Source: Clostridia bacterium
Lineage (GTDB): Bacteria > Bacillota_A > Clostridia > Oscillospirales > UBA929
Direction of reading: 5' to 3'
DNA length: 30,608 nt
Assembly: GCA_026001245.1 (NCBI GenBank)
Contig: BNZR01000008.1
Span: forward strand, 1-30,608
A model generated the notes under the pieces. That model saw only the letters and a program-made list of their open reading frames with translations, made no database searches and had not been told where the DNA came from. Shown piece by piece: positions 1 through 9,233 of the stretch. Position 1 is the stretch's first letter. Each line of letters opens with the position of its first letter. The position numbers were made by a program, and so were the translations under genes.

Positions 1-2
1 GT

Positions 3-1718
3 ATCTCCACCGTGCGCGACGCGGTTTACGACCTAAACAACATCTATCGGCAGGTTATCCGCTTGACGGGTACCGCGCCGGACAGCAACCGCGACTATCA
101 AATCGAGCGCAGTCTTCCGGGCTTAAGCGGCGAGATGGCCAGCGTGCGCGACCGCCTGACATGGACGATTGACGAGTTGCGGCGCGTGGCCGGGCGCGGG
201 TCCGACCGCGAGCGCGTGCTTATCACCATGCGCGACCAGCTGGATACCTTGGTCAAGGACAACGAGAAGTTCGGCAAGCAGGTGGGTTCGTTTAAAATCA
301 ACGTCCGCGCTTGCGGCACATGGCTCAACGAAGCCATGAGCCAGCCCCTGCAGATAGACCGAATCGACATCTATTCCCCCGACAAGCAGGTTAAAATGGA
401 CAACAGCTCCGTGTTTTCCACGGTGGCCTACGAGTTCCAGCGTCTGCTGTACTCGTTTTTGATTGACTACAACGCCATCGGCAACGTGGCGGCGGGCAGT
501 GACACCAAGGCGATCACGCTGTGGGTCGGCTCCGGGCGCGACCAGGCAAACGTGGTAAAGTCGCTGATAGACGAGCATTTTACCAAGGACAGCGGGATAA
601 GCGTAAACCTTATGTTGGTTGACATGGGTACGCTGTTGCAGGCGACGCTTGCGGGGCAGGGTCCCGACGTGGCGATACAAGTCGGCGGCGATTTGCCCAT
701 GAACTACGGTATGCGTGACGCGGTGGCCGATTTGGCGCAGTTTAGCGACCTTGGCGAGGTGCGCGAACGCTTTGCGGAGAGCGGACTGGCCCCCTATGAG
801 TACGATGGGCATACTTTCGCCTTGCCCGAAACGCAGAGCTTCCCGATGATGTTCTACCGCAAGGATATTCTAACCGAGCTGGGGCTGGAGCTTCCGCAGA
901 CTTGGGCGGACATCAACGTCACCATGGCGGTGCTGGCGCACAATCAGATGGAGCTGGGGATGTTGCCCGCCGAGCCGATTTTCGCGATGTTATTATACCA
1001 AAACGGCGGCGCGTATTACAATGAAAAAGCCACGCGCTCCGCACTGGACAGCGAGGACGCGGTCAACGCCTTTAAGCAATACTCGGAGTTTTACACCGAC
1101 TATAAGTTGGACCGCGCAACAAGCGTTGAGGAACGCTTTAGAACAGGCGAATGCCCGATAATCATTCAGGATTACTCGTTCTACAACACCTTGCAGGTCT
1201 CCGCGCCCGACATCAAGGGGCTTTGGGGCATGACCCCCGTCCCGGCCACGGTCAAAGAGGACGGAACCTACGACCGCAGTGTTGGCAGCTACGGCGGCGC
1301 GTGCGTTATGATGGAGGCCTCGGAACACAAGACTGAAACTTGGGAGTTCATGAAGTGGTGGACATCGGCCGAGACGCAGATTCTGTTCGGGCGCGAGATG
1401 GAAAGCCTTATGGGTTCGGCGGCGCGTGTCCCAACGGCTAACCTTGAAGCCTTTGCTACTATGCCGTGGCCGATCTCGGACTATCAGGCCTTGGAGGAGC
1501 AGTTCGCTTGGGCTAAGGGGATTCCGCAGGTGCCGGGCGGGTACTTCTCGTGGCGTAACGTGAACAACGCGTTCTACTCGGTTACCACCCCCGCAACGGA
1601 TCAAATAAGCGGCGATTCGTCGCAAGATTCCCCGCGTGAGGCCTTGACCGATAAAATACGCTACATAAACGACGAGATACGATACAAACGCATAGAGTTC
1701 AAGCTACCGGTAGATTGA
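3..1718 (+). CDS. Extracellular solute-binding protein, sugar ABC transporter (5' end missing)
   Basis: Reading frame is open from the window edge, so the true start and any signal peptide lie upstream. The first GTG in frame (12) has no convincing ribosome binding site. The visible 571 residues split into an N-terminal part of about 165 residues with helical, polar sequence, and a family 1-type solute-binding lobe structure starting near KAITLWVGSGRDQANVVKSL. Typical elements follow: GPDVAIQVGG, FALPETQSFPMMFYRKDIL (hinge-side strand where the sugar enters), and EFMKWWTSAETQ near the C-terminus. Role inferred: captures an oligosaccharide outside the cell for the two permeases that follow 17 bp downstream. 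The extra N-terminal region makes it longer than usual binding proteins of about 450 residues; such long forms are known in Clostridia and Paenibacillus. The substrate cannot be read from sequence. Confidence 0.88.
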   Translation: MSTVRDAVYDLNNIYRQVIRLTGTAPDSNRDYQIERSLPGLSGEMASVRDRLTWTIDELRRVAGRGSDRERVLITMRDQLDTLVKDNEKFGKQVGSFKINVRACGTWLNEAMSQPLQIDRIDIYSPDKQVKMDNSSVFSTVAYEFQRLLYSFLIDYNAIGNVAAGSDTKAITLWVGSGRDQANVVKSLIDEHFTKDSGISVNLMLVDMGTLLQATLAGQGPDVAIQVGGDLPMNYGMRDAVADLAQFSDLGEVRERFAESGLAPYEYDGHTFALPETQSFPMMFYRKDILTELGLELPQTWADINVTMAVLAHNQMELGMLPAEPIFAMLLYQNGGAYYNEKATRSALDSEDAVNAFKQYSEFYTDYKLDRATSVEERFRTGECPIIIQDYSFYNTLQVSAPDIKGLWGMTPVPATVKEDGTYDRSVGSYGGACVMMEASEHKTETWEFMKWWTSAETQILFGREMESLMGSAARVPTANLEAFATMPWPISDYQALEEQFAWAKGIPQVPGGYFSWRNVNNAFYSVTTPATDQISGDSSQDSPREALTDKIRYINDEIRYKRIEFKLPVD

Positions 1719-1735
1719 GGAAGGGGTGACGTAAA

Positions 1736-2668
1736 TTGGATTCAACTTTCAAGCGCGCACCCCGCCTAAAGGATAGGGAGAGCTTGGGGACGCGCATGTT
1801 CAAGTCGCGCATATCCTACCTTATGCTGGCGCCCTACTTTATACTGTTCTTCCTGTTCACGGTGTTGCCCGTGCTTACGGCCATGGTGTTTAGCTTCACC
1901 TACTTCGACATGCTTAGTATGCCCACCTTTATCGGCTGGGACAACTATCTAAAGCTGTTGCTGGAAGACGATTTGTTCATGAAAGCGTTGAAGAATACGC
2001 TGATCTTGGCGATTATCACGGGGCCTGTCAGCTACCTGCTGTGCCTGCTGTTCGCGTGGATTATCAACGAGTTCAAGGGCTGGCTTCGGGCGTTCCTTAC
2101 GCTTATCTTCTACGCGCCCTCCATCTGCGGCCAGGCGTATCTGATTTGGAACATCATCCTTACGGGCGACCGTTACGGCTATCTTAACGGTCTGTTGATT
2201 CAGGGCGGGTTCCTACAAGAGCCGATACTGTGGATGATGACAGAGAAATACGTTCTGCCTGTGCTGATAGTCGTTCAGCTGTGGTTGAGCTTGGGTACGG
2301 GCTTTCTGGCGTTTATCGCGGGCTTGCAGACGGTGGATAAATCGCTGTACGAGGCCGCCGCGATTGACGGAATCAAGAACCGCTGGCAGGAGCTGTGGTT
2401 TGTCACACTGCCCGCCATGAAGCCGCAGTTGATGTTCGGCGCGATTATGCAGATTACCGCAAGCTTTGCGATTGCGGACGTGTCTATTAACCTGGCGGGT
2501 AACCCGTCGGTCAACTACGCGGGTTCGACTATAATCACGCATTTGCTGGATTACGGCGGAATTCGTTTCGAGATGGGCTACGCCTCCGCGATAGCCACGG
2601 TGCTGTTCCTGCTGATGGTCGGCACAAACAAACTGGTGCAATCGTTACTTAGAAGGGTGGGTGAATAG
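1736..2668 (+). CDS. Sugar ABC transporter permease, MalF/UgpA type
   Basis: A 310-residue inner-membrane permease. Start is TTG 1736, preceded by a GGAAGGGG ribosome binding site. Six hydrophobic segments are visible, beginning with ISYLMLAPYFILFFLFTVLP, a typical MalF-family first helix. The cytoplasmic EAA loop that docks the ATPase is clear: EAAAIDGIKNRWQELWFVTL followed by P. It pairs with the next gene to form the heterodimeric channel for the binding protein upstream. The next gene starts only 2 bp after its stop, so the two are translationally linked. No ATPase gene is adjacent, which is common for this family because a shared MsmK/UgpC-type ATPase serves several importers. Confidence 0.93.
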   Translation: MDSTFKRAPRLKDRESLGTRMFKSRISYLMLAPYFILFFLFTVLPVLTAMVFSFTYFDMLSMPTFIGWDNYLKLLLEDDLFMKALKNTLILAIITGPVSYLLCLLFAWIINEFKGWLRAFLTLIFYAPSICGQAYLIWNIILTGDRYGYLNGLLIQGGFLQEPILWMMTEKYVLPVLIVVQLWLSLGTGFLAFIAGLQTVDKSLYEAAAIDGIKNRWQELWFVTLPAMKPQLMFGAIMQITASFAIADVSINLAGNPSVNYAGSTIITHLLDYGGIRFEMGYASAIATVLFLLMVGTNKLVQSLLRRVGE

Positions 2669-2670
2669 GC

Positions 2671-3579
2671 TTGGAAATCGCCGTCAAAATCCCAGAGGAG
2701 AAGAAAAAAGCCCCGCCGCGCAAAAAGCTGATAAAAACCCACAAGGTCAACCGCTCCGCCGCGGGCAACGGGTTGCTGTTTTTCGTGATGATTATCTGCG
2801 GCGTGTTCATGGTTCTGCCCATCGTCATGATAATCAACAACGCGCTGAAGCCCTTGGACGAGCTGTTCCAATACCCGCCGAAGATTTTCGTGCGCAACCC
2901 CTCGTTTGAGAACTTTTCCGATCTATTTGTGCAGATGAACGGCTCGCTTGTGCCGTTTTCGCGGTACATTCTTAACACGATTATGATCACCGGCTTCGGC
3001 ACGGTGGGGCATGTAATCTGCGCGTCCTTCGCGGCGTATCCGCTGGCCAAGCATAAATTCCCGGGGCAGGCCATGCTTATGTCGGCTGTCGTTCTGTCCA
3101 TGATGTTCTCGTGGACTGTTACGCAAATTCCCAACTATGTTATCATCACCGCGTTGGGTATCAACAACACCTATCTTGCGCTGATACTGCCCGCGTGGGC
3201 GTACGGCATGGGTCTGTACTTGATGAAGCAATTCATGGAGCAAATCCCTGACTCGCTGATAGAGTCGGCGCGGCTGGACGGCTGTAACGAGATCGGCGTG
3301 TTTTGGACGATTATCATGCCCAACGTAAAGCCCGCGTGGCTGACGCTTGCGATATTCCAGTTCCAAACGCTGTGGGGCAACACCGGCAACATGTTCCTGC
3401 GCAGTGAGGAGCTTAAGCCCATGCAGTACGCCATGCAACAGATTACGCTGGGGGGCGCGGCGCGTGCGGGCGCGTCGGCGGCTGTGGCGTTCATAATCGC
3501 CGCGATTCCGGTTACGTTCTTCCTGCTGTGCCAATCGCAGGTGCTGGAAACCATGACGACCTCGGGCATGAAGGAATAG
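2671..3579 (+). CDS. Sugar ABC transporter permease, MalG/UgpE type
   Basis: A 302-residue permease starting at TTG 2671 with AGAAGGGTGG as ribosome binding site inside the end of the previous gene. The N-terminus has a long basic cytoplasmic tail (residues 1-30, rich in Lys/Arg), then six membrane segments starting at LLFFVMIICGVFMVLPIVMI. The MalG-type EAA loop reads ESARLDGCNEIGVFWTIIMP. This is the second half of the channel made with the 1736-2668 product. A stop codon is followed after 6 bp by the NHL protein gene, so it belongs to the same transcript. Confidence 0.93.
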   Translation: MEIAVKIPEEKKKAPPRKKLIKTHKVNRSAAGNGLLFFVMIICGVFMVLPIVMIINNALKPLDELFQYPPKIFVRNPSFENFSDLFVQMNGSLVPFSRYILNTIMITGFGTVGHVICASFAAYPLAKHKFPGQAMLMSAVVLSMMFSWTVTQIPNYVIITALGINNTYLALILPAWAYGMGLYLMKQFMEQIPDSLIESARLDGCNEIGVFWTIIMPNVKPAWLTLAIFQFQTLWGNTGNMFLRSEELKPMQYAMQQITLGGAARAGASAAVAFIIAAIPVTFFLLCQSQVLETMTTSGMKE

Positions 3580-3585
3580 GGGGCG

Positions 3586-5055
3586 ATGGTGTTGAAGAAA
3601 TTTTGCGCTTTAATCGTTACCGCGGTTTTAATGGCGGCGCTGGTTGTCCCCGCGCTGGCCGTTGAGGTCGTCCCCTACGACACGTATAACTATGACTACC
3701 GCGAGCGCGTGGTGCTTACCCCCGCCGCGTATGTGCCGGGCGACACGGTGTCCGGCGTGAAGCTGGGGATAGGCGCGTTCAAAAGCCCGCAGGGCATGAC
3801 AATCAGCGACATTGACGGCTTGGTCTACGTGGCCGACACGGGCAACAACCGCGTTGCGGTGCTTAGCCCCGACATGAGCAAGGTCGTAACGGTTATCGAA
3901 ACGTTCGGCGACGGGGATACGTTCAAGGCTCCCTACGGCGTGGCGGTTTCCACCACCGACGAGCTGTACATAGCGGACAAGGAGAACCACCGCGTGGTGG
4001 TGCTGGCTCCCGACCGCAAGACGGTGGTCAAGATTATCAGCGACCCGCAGTCCGAGGTACTGCCCGCGAACTTCGAGTTCTCGCCGCTAAAGGTTACGGT
4101 GGACTACGCCGACCGCGTGTACGTTGTCGCGTCTATGATGTTCCAAGGTATTATGATGTTTGACCCGGACTGCCAGTTTACAGGCTTCTTCGGCACGATC
4201 GAGGTGCAGATTACGGCTTGGGAGAAGTTTTGGCGCGCTATTTCTACCAAGGCGGAGCGTTCGCGCCAGCAACTGTTTATCCCGACCGAGTTTACCGGGC
4301 TGGACGTGGATCCCGCCGGGTTTGTCTACGCGTCCAACGTTGACCCGGAGGGGGTCAAGGCGGTGCGCCGCCTTAATCCCAAGGGCGAGGACGTGCTGTT
4401 GCAGGGCGACAACGCCAACACGGGCGGCGACCTGCGAATCACGGGCAACAGTGAGTACGCGGGTACGTCCTACATAGTCGATGTGGTGTATCGCGGCAAG
4501 GGGATATACTCGATACTTGACTCAAAGCGCGGGCGCATATTTACCTATGACCGCGAGGGTAATCTGCTGTACATCTTCGGCGGGCTGGGGACACAGGCCG
4601 GTACGTTCAGCAATTCGCCGACCGCTATCGAGCATATCGGCGACCGGATTATGGTGCTTGACGCTTTGCGCAACGAGATTATTACGTTTCAAGAGACCAA
4701 GTACGGCGCGCTTATAAACGACGCGGTGGCTCTGCGCTACGACGGGGACGAGACCAAGGCCGTTGCTAAGTGGGAAGAGGTTCTGTTGCTAAACGAAAAC
4801 CTTGAGCTGGCCAACGTGGGTATCGGCAAGGCTTACCTGACCTCGGGCGACAACGTAAAGGCCATGCACTATCTAAAGCTGGGCATGAACCGCAACTATT
4901 ACTCCATAGCGTTCAAGCGTTGGCGCAACGACATTTTGAAAGACAACCTTAACTGGGCGTTTACGGTGATCGTGGTGCTGATTGTGGGCTACATCGTGTG
5001 GCGGCAGGTGCGCAAACGCCGCCGCGGCGAGTCGGGCAAGGAGGGATTGCTGTAA
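3586..5055 (+). CDS. Membrane-anchored NHL-repeat (beta-propeller) protein
   Basis: A 489-residue protein. It starts with a signal peptide (residues 1-26, ending in PALAVEV), followed by NHL beta-propeller blades, for example PQGMTISDIDGLVYVADTGN and PYGVAVSTTDELYIADKENH, with further blades to about residue 370. Residues about 372-440 look like TPR-type helical repeats (ALRYDGDETKAVAKWEEVLL). A C-terminal membrane helix (about 457-472, WAFTVIVVLIVGYIVW) is followed by a basic tail, so the propeller faces outward. NHL propellers bind carbohydrates, proteins or nucleic acids in other proteins; the ligand here is unknown. Its position between the two permease pairs suggests a surface scaffold or sensor for the uptake system. 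This role is inference. Confidence 0.8.
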   Translation: MVLKKFCALIVTAVLMAALVVPALAVEVVPYDTYNYDYRERVVLTPAAYVPGDTVSGVKLGIGAFKSPQGMTISDIDGLVYVADTGNNRVAVLSPDMSKVVTVIETFGDGDTFKAPYGVAVSTTDELYIADKENHRVVVLAPDRKTVVKIISDPQSEVLPANFEFSPLKVTVDYADRVYVVASMMFQGIMMFDPDCQFTGFFGTIEVQITAWEKFWRAISTKAERSRQQLFIPTEFTGLDVDPAGFVYASNVDPEGVKAVRRLNPKGEDVLLQGDNANTGGDLRITGNSEYAGTSYIVDVVYRGKGIYSILDSKRGRIFTYDREGNLLYIFGGLGTQAGTFSNSPTAIEHIGDRIMVLDALRNEIITFQETKYGALINDAVALRYDGDETKAVAKWEEVLLLNENLELANVGIGKAYLTSGDNVKAMHYLKLGMNRNYYSIAFKRWRNDILKDNLNWAFTVIVVLIVGYIVWRQVRKRRRGESGKEGLL

Positions 5056-5687
5056 TGAGCAAGTATTTCTCGAAGGACAAGTGGAGCTATATGTTCCGCA
5101 TACTCAACCACCCCGCCGACTCGTTTTATGAGATTCGCCATCGCAATTTTGGCAGTGTGCCGCTGGCGTTGCTGGTGGTGTTCGCGTTCGGGCTGTGCTA
5201 CACGCTGAATCGCATATTGGCAAGCTTTGTGGTAAACGACGCGGACCCCAGCGATATTGACGGTATCGCCGAGATGGCCAGTATCTTCATACTGATGCTG
5301 CTGTTCGCGGTGGGGAATTGGTCGGTTACCTGCTTGATGTCGGGCGAGGGCAGATTTAAAGACATTCTTACCATCACGGGTTACGCGTTTATGCCGATGA
5401 TATTCACGCTTATCCCCGCGACCTTGCTAAGTCAGGTTATCGCGTCGGGCGAAGAGGTGTTTTATCAGGTTATCGTGGGGCTTGGGATAGCGTGGACGGC
5501 GGTGCTGATTCTAATCGGCGTTATGACGATTCACAACTACTCGCTTGGCAAAACGCTGGCCACGCTTGTGATTACGGTGTTGGCCATGCTGGTTATCGTA
5601 TTTTTGGTGTTGCTGTTGTTTACGCTGGTTGACCAAGTTATCGGCTTTTTCGTCGGCATTTACACCGAGCTTATATTTAGGGGTTAA
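5055..5687 (+). CDS. Yip1-domain-like integral membrane protein
   Basis: A 210-residue protein. I chose ATG 5055, which overlaps the upstream stop as TAATG and is preceded by GGAGGG, rather than in-frame starts further upstream that lie inside the NHL gene. The N-terminal 30 residues are soluble (ILNHPADSFYEIRHRNFGSV, the short conserved stretch before the first helix in bacterial Yip1-like proteins). Five or so hydrophobic segments follow, ending in VITVLAMLVIVFLVLLLFTL. Bacterial Yip1-like proteins often sit in sugar ABC operons with NHL and DUF5696 proteins; their function is not established. It is 11 bp from the next gene. Confidence 0.75.
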   Translation: MSKYFSKDKWSYMFRILNHPADSFYEIRHRNFGSVPLALLVVFAFGLCYTLNRILASFVVNDADPSDIDGIAEMASIFILMLLFAVGNWSVTCLMSGEGRFKDILTITGYAFMPMIFTLIPATLLSQVIASGEEVFYQVIVGLGIAWTAVLILIGVMTIHNYSLGKTLATLVITVLAMLVIVFLVLLLFTLVDQVIGFFVGIYTELIFRG

Positions 5688-5698
5688 GGGGGACGACT

Positions 5699-8296
5699 AT
5701 GAAAATCGGCACGAAGATTGTCCTGTCCTTAGTGGGCTTAGTCGTTTTGATTGTCGCGGCGTGGCAGCTGTACCTGACGTTTGAATTCAGGCTGTATAAG
5801 GGCTACACGGGTTCTATCAGAAACGAGTATACCTACGAGACGGGGACGGAGTTCAAAAAGCTGGCCACCCCCACCTCGGGCGCTGTGGAGGGAATGAGCC
5901 TTGCGGCGGAGACCGACCGCCTACAGCTGTGGATTGACACAGAGTCGGCGGCGGCGGCGGTGCGCGATAAAATCAGCGGCAGCGTTACCTACACCAATCC
6001 GCCTGAGGCGGACGCGGACGAAAACGCCAATGGTATCAACAAATCGATATTAAAATCGCAAATCGCGATAGGGTATTACGATGCGAACCGCCGGTTGGAC
6101 ACCACGTTCAACTCCTTTGACCTTGCCGTGTCCATGGGGCAGGTAACCTACGAGGGGCTGAAGGACGGACTGCGCGTAATCTATGACATGGGCGACAACA
6201 AAAGCCCCACCGGGATTCTGCCGCGCTACATTTTGGAAGAGAGCCTGGATAAACTGCTGGAGCCGCTTGAAGAGGCGCGCCGCAAAAATATCCGCAACCG
6301 CTGGGCGCCCTTGCCGGGCTATCCGGGCGTGTTGGAGCTGGCCGAGAGCGTGCGGAATTCGGCAAGTGTACTGCGGCAAATCCAAAGCGCGTTTGACAAG
6401 CAGCTGGGGTACACCGAGGCGGACTACGAGCGCGACATGGAGGAGAGCGGCGTTGAGGGCGCGATGCCCATCGGCTTTACAATCCCGCTGGAGTACCGCT
6501 TGGACGGGGACAGCCTGCGCGTATCCGTTCCCTCCGGGCATGTTGAGGAGCGCGGCGGCGGCAAGATTGAAAGCATTCAGATTCTGCGGTACTTTGACGC
6601 GGCGGGCGTGGCCGATCAGGGGTACATGATGGTACCCAACGGGTCGGGTTCGGTTATAAACTTCAACAACGGCAAGACCTATGCCGAGGATTACCGGCAG
6701 TATATCTACGACCTTGACCCGCTGTTGCAGGACTACGCGGTGCTTGGCAACACCGAGACGGCGCGTCTGCCCTACTTCGGGATAGAGAAGACCGACAGCA
6801 CGATTTTGGCGCAAATCGAAAGCGGCGAGAGCCTTGCGCTTGTCACGGCCTCCGTGGCGGGCAAGCTCAACTCTTATAACTATGTGTACTCCACGTTCTA
6901 CCTGCGCGGGGCGCAGAAGCTATCCATGTTCGGCGCGGACGGCACGGCGGCGGAGCTTCCGGTTGTCGAGGCGACAAAGGCGGACATCGAGCTGGTTGTG
7001 CGATACAGCTTCCTTGGCGAGGACTACAAGGGCTACTCCGGAATGGCGCGTTACGCGCACAATAAATTGACGGAGCAGGGCGTGCTGAAGCCCGACGGAG
7101 AAAACGGCGACATTCCGTTTTACATGGATTTAGTCGGCGGGATACAGGCCAGGCGCTTTTTCCTAAGTGTACCCTACAAGGGCATGGTCACCATGACGAA
7201 CTTTGAACAGGCGACCGATATTGTCGGCGCGCTTACCGCGCAGGGGATTTCAAATCAGGTGGTCAACTATCAGGGTTGGTTCAACCGGGGATACTATCAC
7301 GACGTGGTGCATAACGTCAAAGCCGACAGCGGCATGGGCAGTGTGAAAACCCTTGAAAAGCTTAGCGACACGCTGGTGGCGCAGGGCGGCAAGCTGTACT
7401 CCGACGTTATACTGCAAAACGTGCCGTGGAGTTCCGAAGACGGGCACGGCTACAACTGGCAGTATGAAAACTCGAGGTACTACGGCAGTGGATTTGTGGC
7501 GGCTTTCGGCCCTGTCAACCCCACCTCGCTGTACCAAAGCGGCGGGTTCGGATACTCGGACATGATGTGGAACCAACTGTCCCCGAAATTCTTGACGCGC
7601 TATGTGGACAGCTTCCTTAAAGGCATCAAAAAGTATGACGTCTACGGCATTGCACTGCGCGACCTGGGGTCGGTGGTGGCTTCGGATCGCAAGCGCACGG
7701 AGCCGATAAGCCGCGAGGAGGCTATCGATATTATTCAGGATAACCTGAACAAAATCGCGGAGAAATACCCCACAATGCTGTCCGGCGGCAACTTCTACGC
7801 GCTGAAAAGCGCGGACGACCTGATAAACGTGCCGCTGTCGCACAACTCGCTGTACATAGTGGACGAAGAGATCCCGTTCTACGAAATGCTGTTGCACGGC
7901 TCGGTTAGCTACACCGGCTCGCCGATTAACCTTAGCGACTCGTATGACGAGGATAAAATCGCCCTGCGGCTTATAGAATTCGGCGCCTCGCCGCACTTCT
8001 CGTTCACCTATGAGGATTCAAGCGAGATGAAGAGTACCGCGCTGTCCACCATGTACTCCACCACGTTTTCCAGCTGGGAGGACACGGCGGTGCGTATCTA
8101 CAAGACCGTAAACGAGGTGCTAAGCTTGGTGTCCGGCCAGTCGATTGTATCGCACGAGACATTAAGCGAGGGCGTTAAGCTTGTGACCTACTCCGGCGGT
8201 ACCCGGATTTACATCAACTATTCAAGCGGCGAGGTAACGGTCGGCGGCGTGACAGTCGGGGCTATGAGCTACGCCGTAAAGGAGGGTGCCGCGTGA
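5699..8296 (+). CDS. Large membrane-anchored surface protein, DUF5696-like
   Basis: An 865-residue protein. An N-terminal membrane anchor (residues 6-25) is followed by a long extracytoplasmic part. The segment from about 470 onward (DLVGGIQARRFFLSVPYKGM, then YYGSGFVAAFGPVNPTSLY and IALRDLGSVVASDRKR) has the alternating strand/helix look of a TIM-barrel hydrolase, but I cannot assign catalytic residues with confidence. From memory this matches DUF5696 proteins, which recur beside sugar ABC permeases in Clostridia and Paenibacillus; a profile search is needed to confirm. Start ATG 5699 has AAGGGGGAC as ribosome binding site. Its last four bases overlap the next permease gene (GTGA), indicating coupled translation. 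A role in substrate processing or binding at the cell surface is inferred. Confidence 0.7.
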   Translation: MKIGTKIVLSLVGLVVLIVAAWQLYLTFEFRLYKGYTGSIRNEYTYETGTEFKKLATPTSGAVEGMSLAAETDRLQLWIDTESAAAAVRDKISGSVTYTNPPEADADENANGINKSILKSQIAIGYYDANRRLDTTFNSFDLAVSMGQVTYEGLKDGLRVIYDMGDNKSPTGILPRYILEESLDKLLEPLEEARRKNIRNRWAPLPGYPGVLELAESVRNSASVLRQIQSAFDKQLGYTEADYERDMEESGVEGAMPIGFTIPLEYRLDGDSLRVSVPSGHVEERGGGKIESIQILRYFDAAGVADQGYMMVPNGSGSVINFNNGKTYAEDYRQYIYDLDPLLQDYAVLGNTETARLPYFGIEKTDSTILAQIESGESLALVTASVAGKLNSYNYVYSTFYLRGAQKLSMFGADGTAAELPVVEATKADIELVVRYSFLGEDYKGYSGMARYAHNKLTEQGVLKPDGENGDIPFYMDLVGGIQARRFFLSVPYKGMVTMTNFEQATDIVGALTAQGISNQVVNYQGWFNRGYYHDVVHNVKADSGMGSVKTLEKLSDTLVAQGGKLYSDVILQNVPWSSEDGHGYNWQYENSRYYGSGFVAAFGPVNPTSLYQSGGFGYSDMMWNQLSPKFLTRYVDSFLKGIKKYDVYGIALRDLGSVVASDRKRTEPISREEAIDIIQDNLNKIAEKYPTMLSGGNFYALKSADDLINVPLSHNSLYIVDEEIPFYEMLLHGSVSYTGSPINLSDSYDEDKIALRLIEFGASPHFSFTYEDSSEMKSTALSTMYSTTFSSWEDTAVRIYKTVNEVLSLVSGQSIVSHETLSEGVKLVTYSGGTRIYINYSSGEVTVGGVTVGAMSYAVKEGAA

Positions 8297-9213
8297 AAAG
8301 ACATGGCTTGAGCATGAGCAATAAAAAGGCCATAACGGGGCTGTTGTTCATATCGCCGTTTATAATCGGGTTTGTGGCGTTTTACCTTAGAGGGTTAGCC
8401 CAGACGGTTATGTTCAGCTTTTCGGAGCTGACGCGTTTGGACGAGGGCGGCTTTACCACGACCTTTGTGGGCTGGAAGAACTACATCTTCGCGCTTACCG
8501 AGCATGCCGACTTTAAGCAACGGCTTGTCGAGTCCACCTACAACATGTGGATTGACGTGGTGCTGGTTATCTTCTTCAGCCTGTTTATCGCGATTCTGCT
8601 GAATCAGAAGTTCCGGGGGCGCACCTTAGCCCGCGCAATCTTCTTCCTGCCGGTTATACTTAACTCGCAGGCAATTTCCGAGGCTATGGACATGGCTCGC
8701 GCTTTGATGATGGGCGGCGGCAACCCCGCGTCCCCCACGATTATGGACGCGACGACGGGTGCGGCGGGGTCTGTAAACATCCAATACTACATCAATCTTT
8801 TGGGCGACTTGGCTATACCGCGTCAGGCCTTGGACTACATAGTCGGGGCGGTGGACAGGATAAACACCATCATAACCGCGTCCGGCGTGCAGATTGTTAT
8901 CTTTATCGCCGCGCTTCAAAGCGTGCCGGGGTCGCTGTACGAGGTGTCGCGCATTGAGGGGGCGACTGCGTACGAGACGTTTTGGAAGGTGACCTTCCCG
9001 ATGGTCGCGCCGCTGATTGTTACCAACATAGTTTACACGGTGGTCGATTCGTTCGTAAACAGCGACATAATGCAGTTGTCTAACGACACGATTTTCAACG
9101 ACCACAACTACGGGCTAAGCTCCGTGTTCGGGCTGATTAGTATGCTTGTGGTGTGCGCCACGCTGATGCTGGTTACCACAATAATCTCTAAACGCACGTT
9201 CTATCAAAACTGA
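8293..9213 (+). CDS. Second sugar ABC permease, MalF/UgpA type
   Basis: A 306-residue permease. Start GTG 8293 overlaps the stop of the DUF5696-like gene (GTGA) with GGAGGGTGCC as ribosome binding site. Membrane segments begin at AITGLLFISPFIIGFVAFYL. The EAA loop is EVSRIEGATAYETFWKVTFP. Compared with the first permease it carries a longer polar loop (about residues 135-190, MMGGGNPASPTIMDATTGAA and following) before the EAA-containing half, which should face outside. It forms the second channel pair with the next gene. As with the first pair, no ATPase is encoded nearby. Confidence 0.92.
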   Translation: MKRHGLSMSNKKAITGLLFISPFIIGFVAFYLRGLAQTVMFSFSELTRLDEGGFTTTFVGWKNYIFALTEHADFKQRLVESTYNMWIDVVLVIFFSLFIAILLNQKFRGRTLARAIFFLPVILNSQAISEAMDMARALMMGGGNPASPTIMDATTGAAGSVNIQYYINLLGDLAIPRQALDYIVGAVDRINTIITASGVQIVIFIAALQSVPGSLYEVSRIEGATAYETFWKVTFPMVAPLIVTNIVYTVVDSFVNSDIMQLSNDTIFNDHNYGLSSVFGLISMLVVCATLMLVTTIISKRTFYQN

Positions 9214-9233
9214 GGAAAGGGGGGACCGACACT

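Noticed and set aside
123..812. Long minus-strand ORFs under the first binding protein and other sugar genes (also 993-1625, 2923-3534, 6050-6814, 7250-7996, 10314-11597)
   Set aside because: Shadows caused by GC-rich codon bias; compositions are Arg/His/Val-heavy, no ribosome binding sites, and the + strand proteins have clear family motifs.
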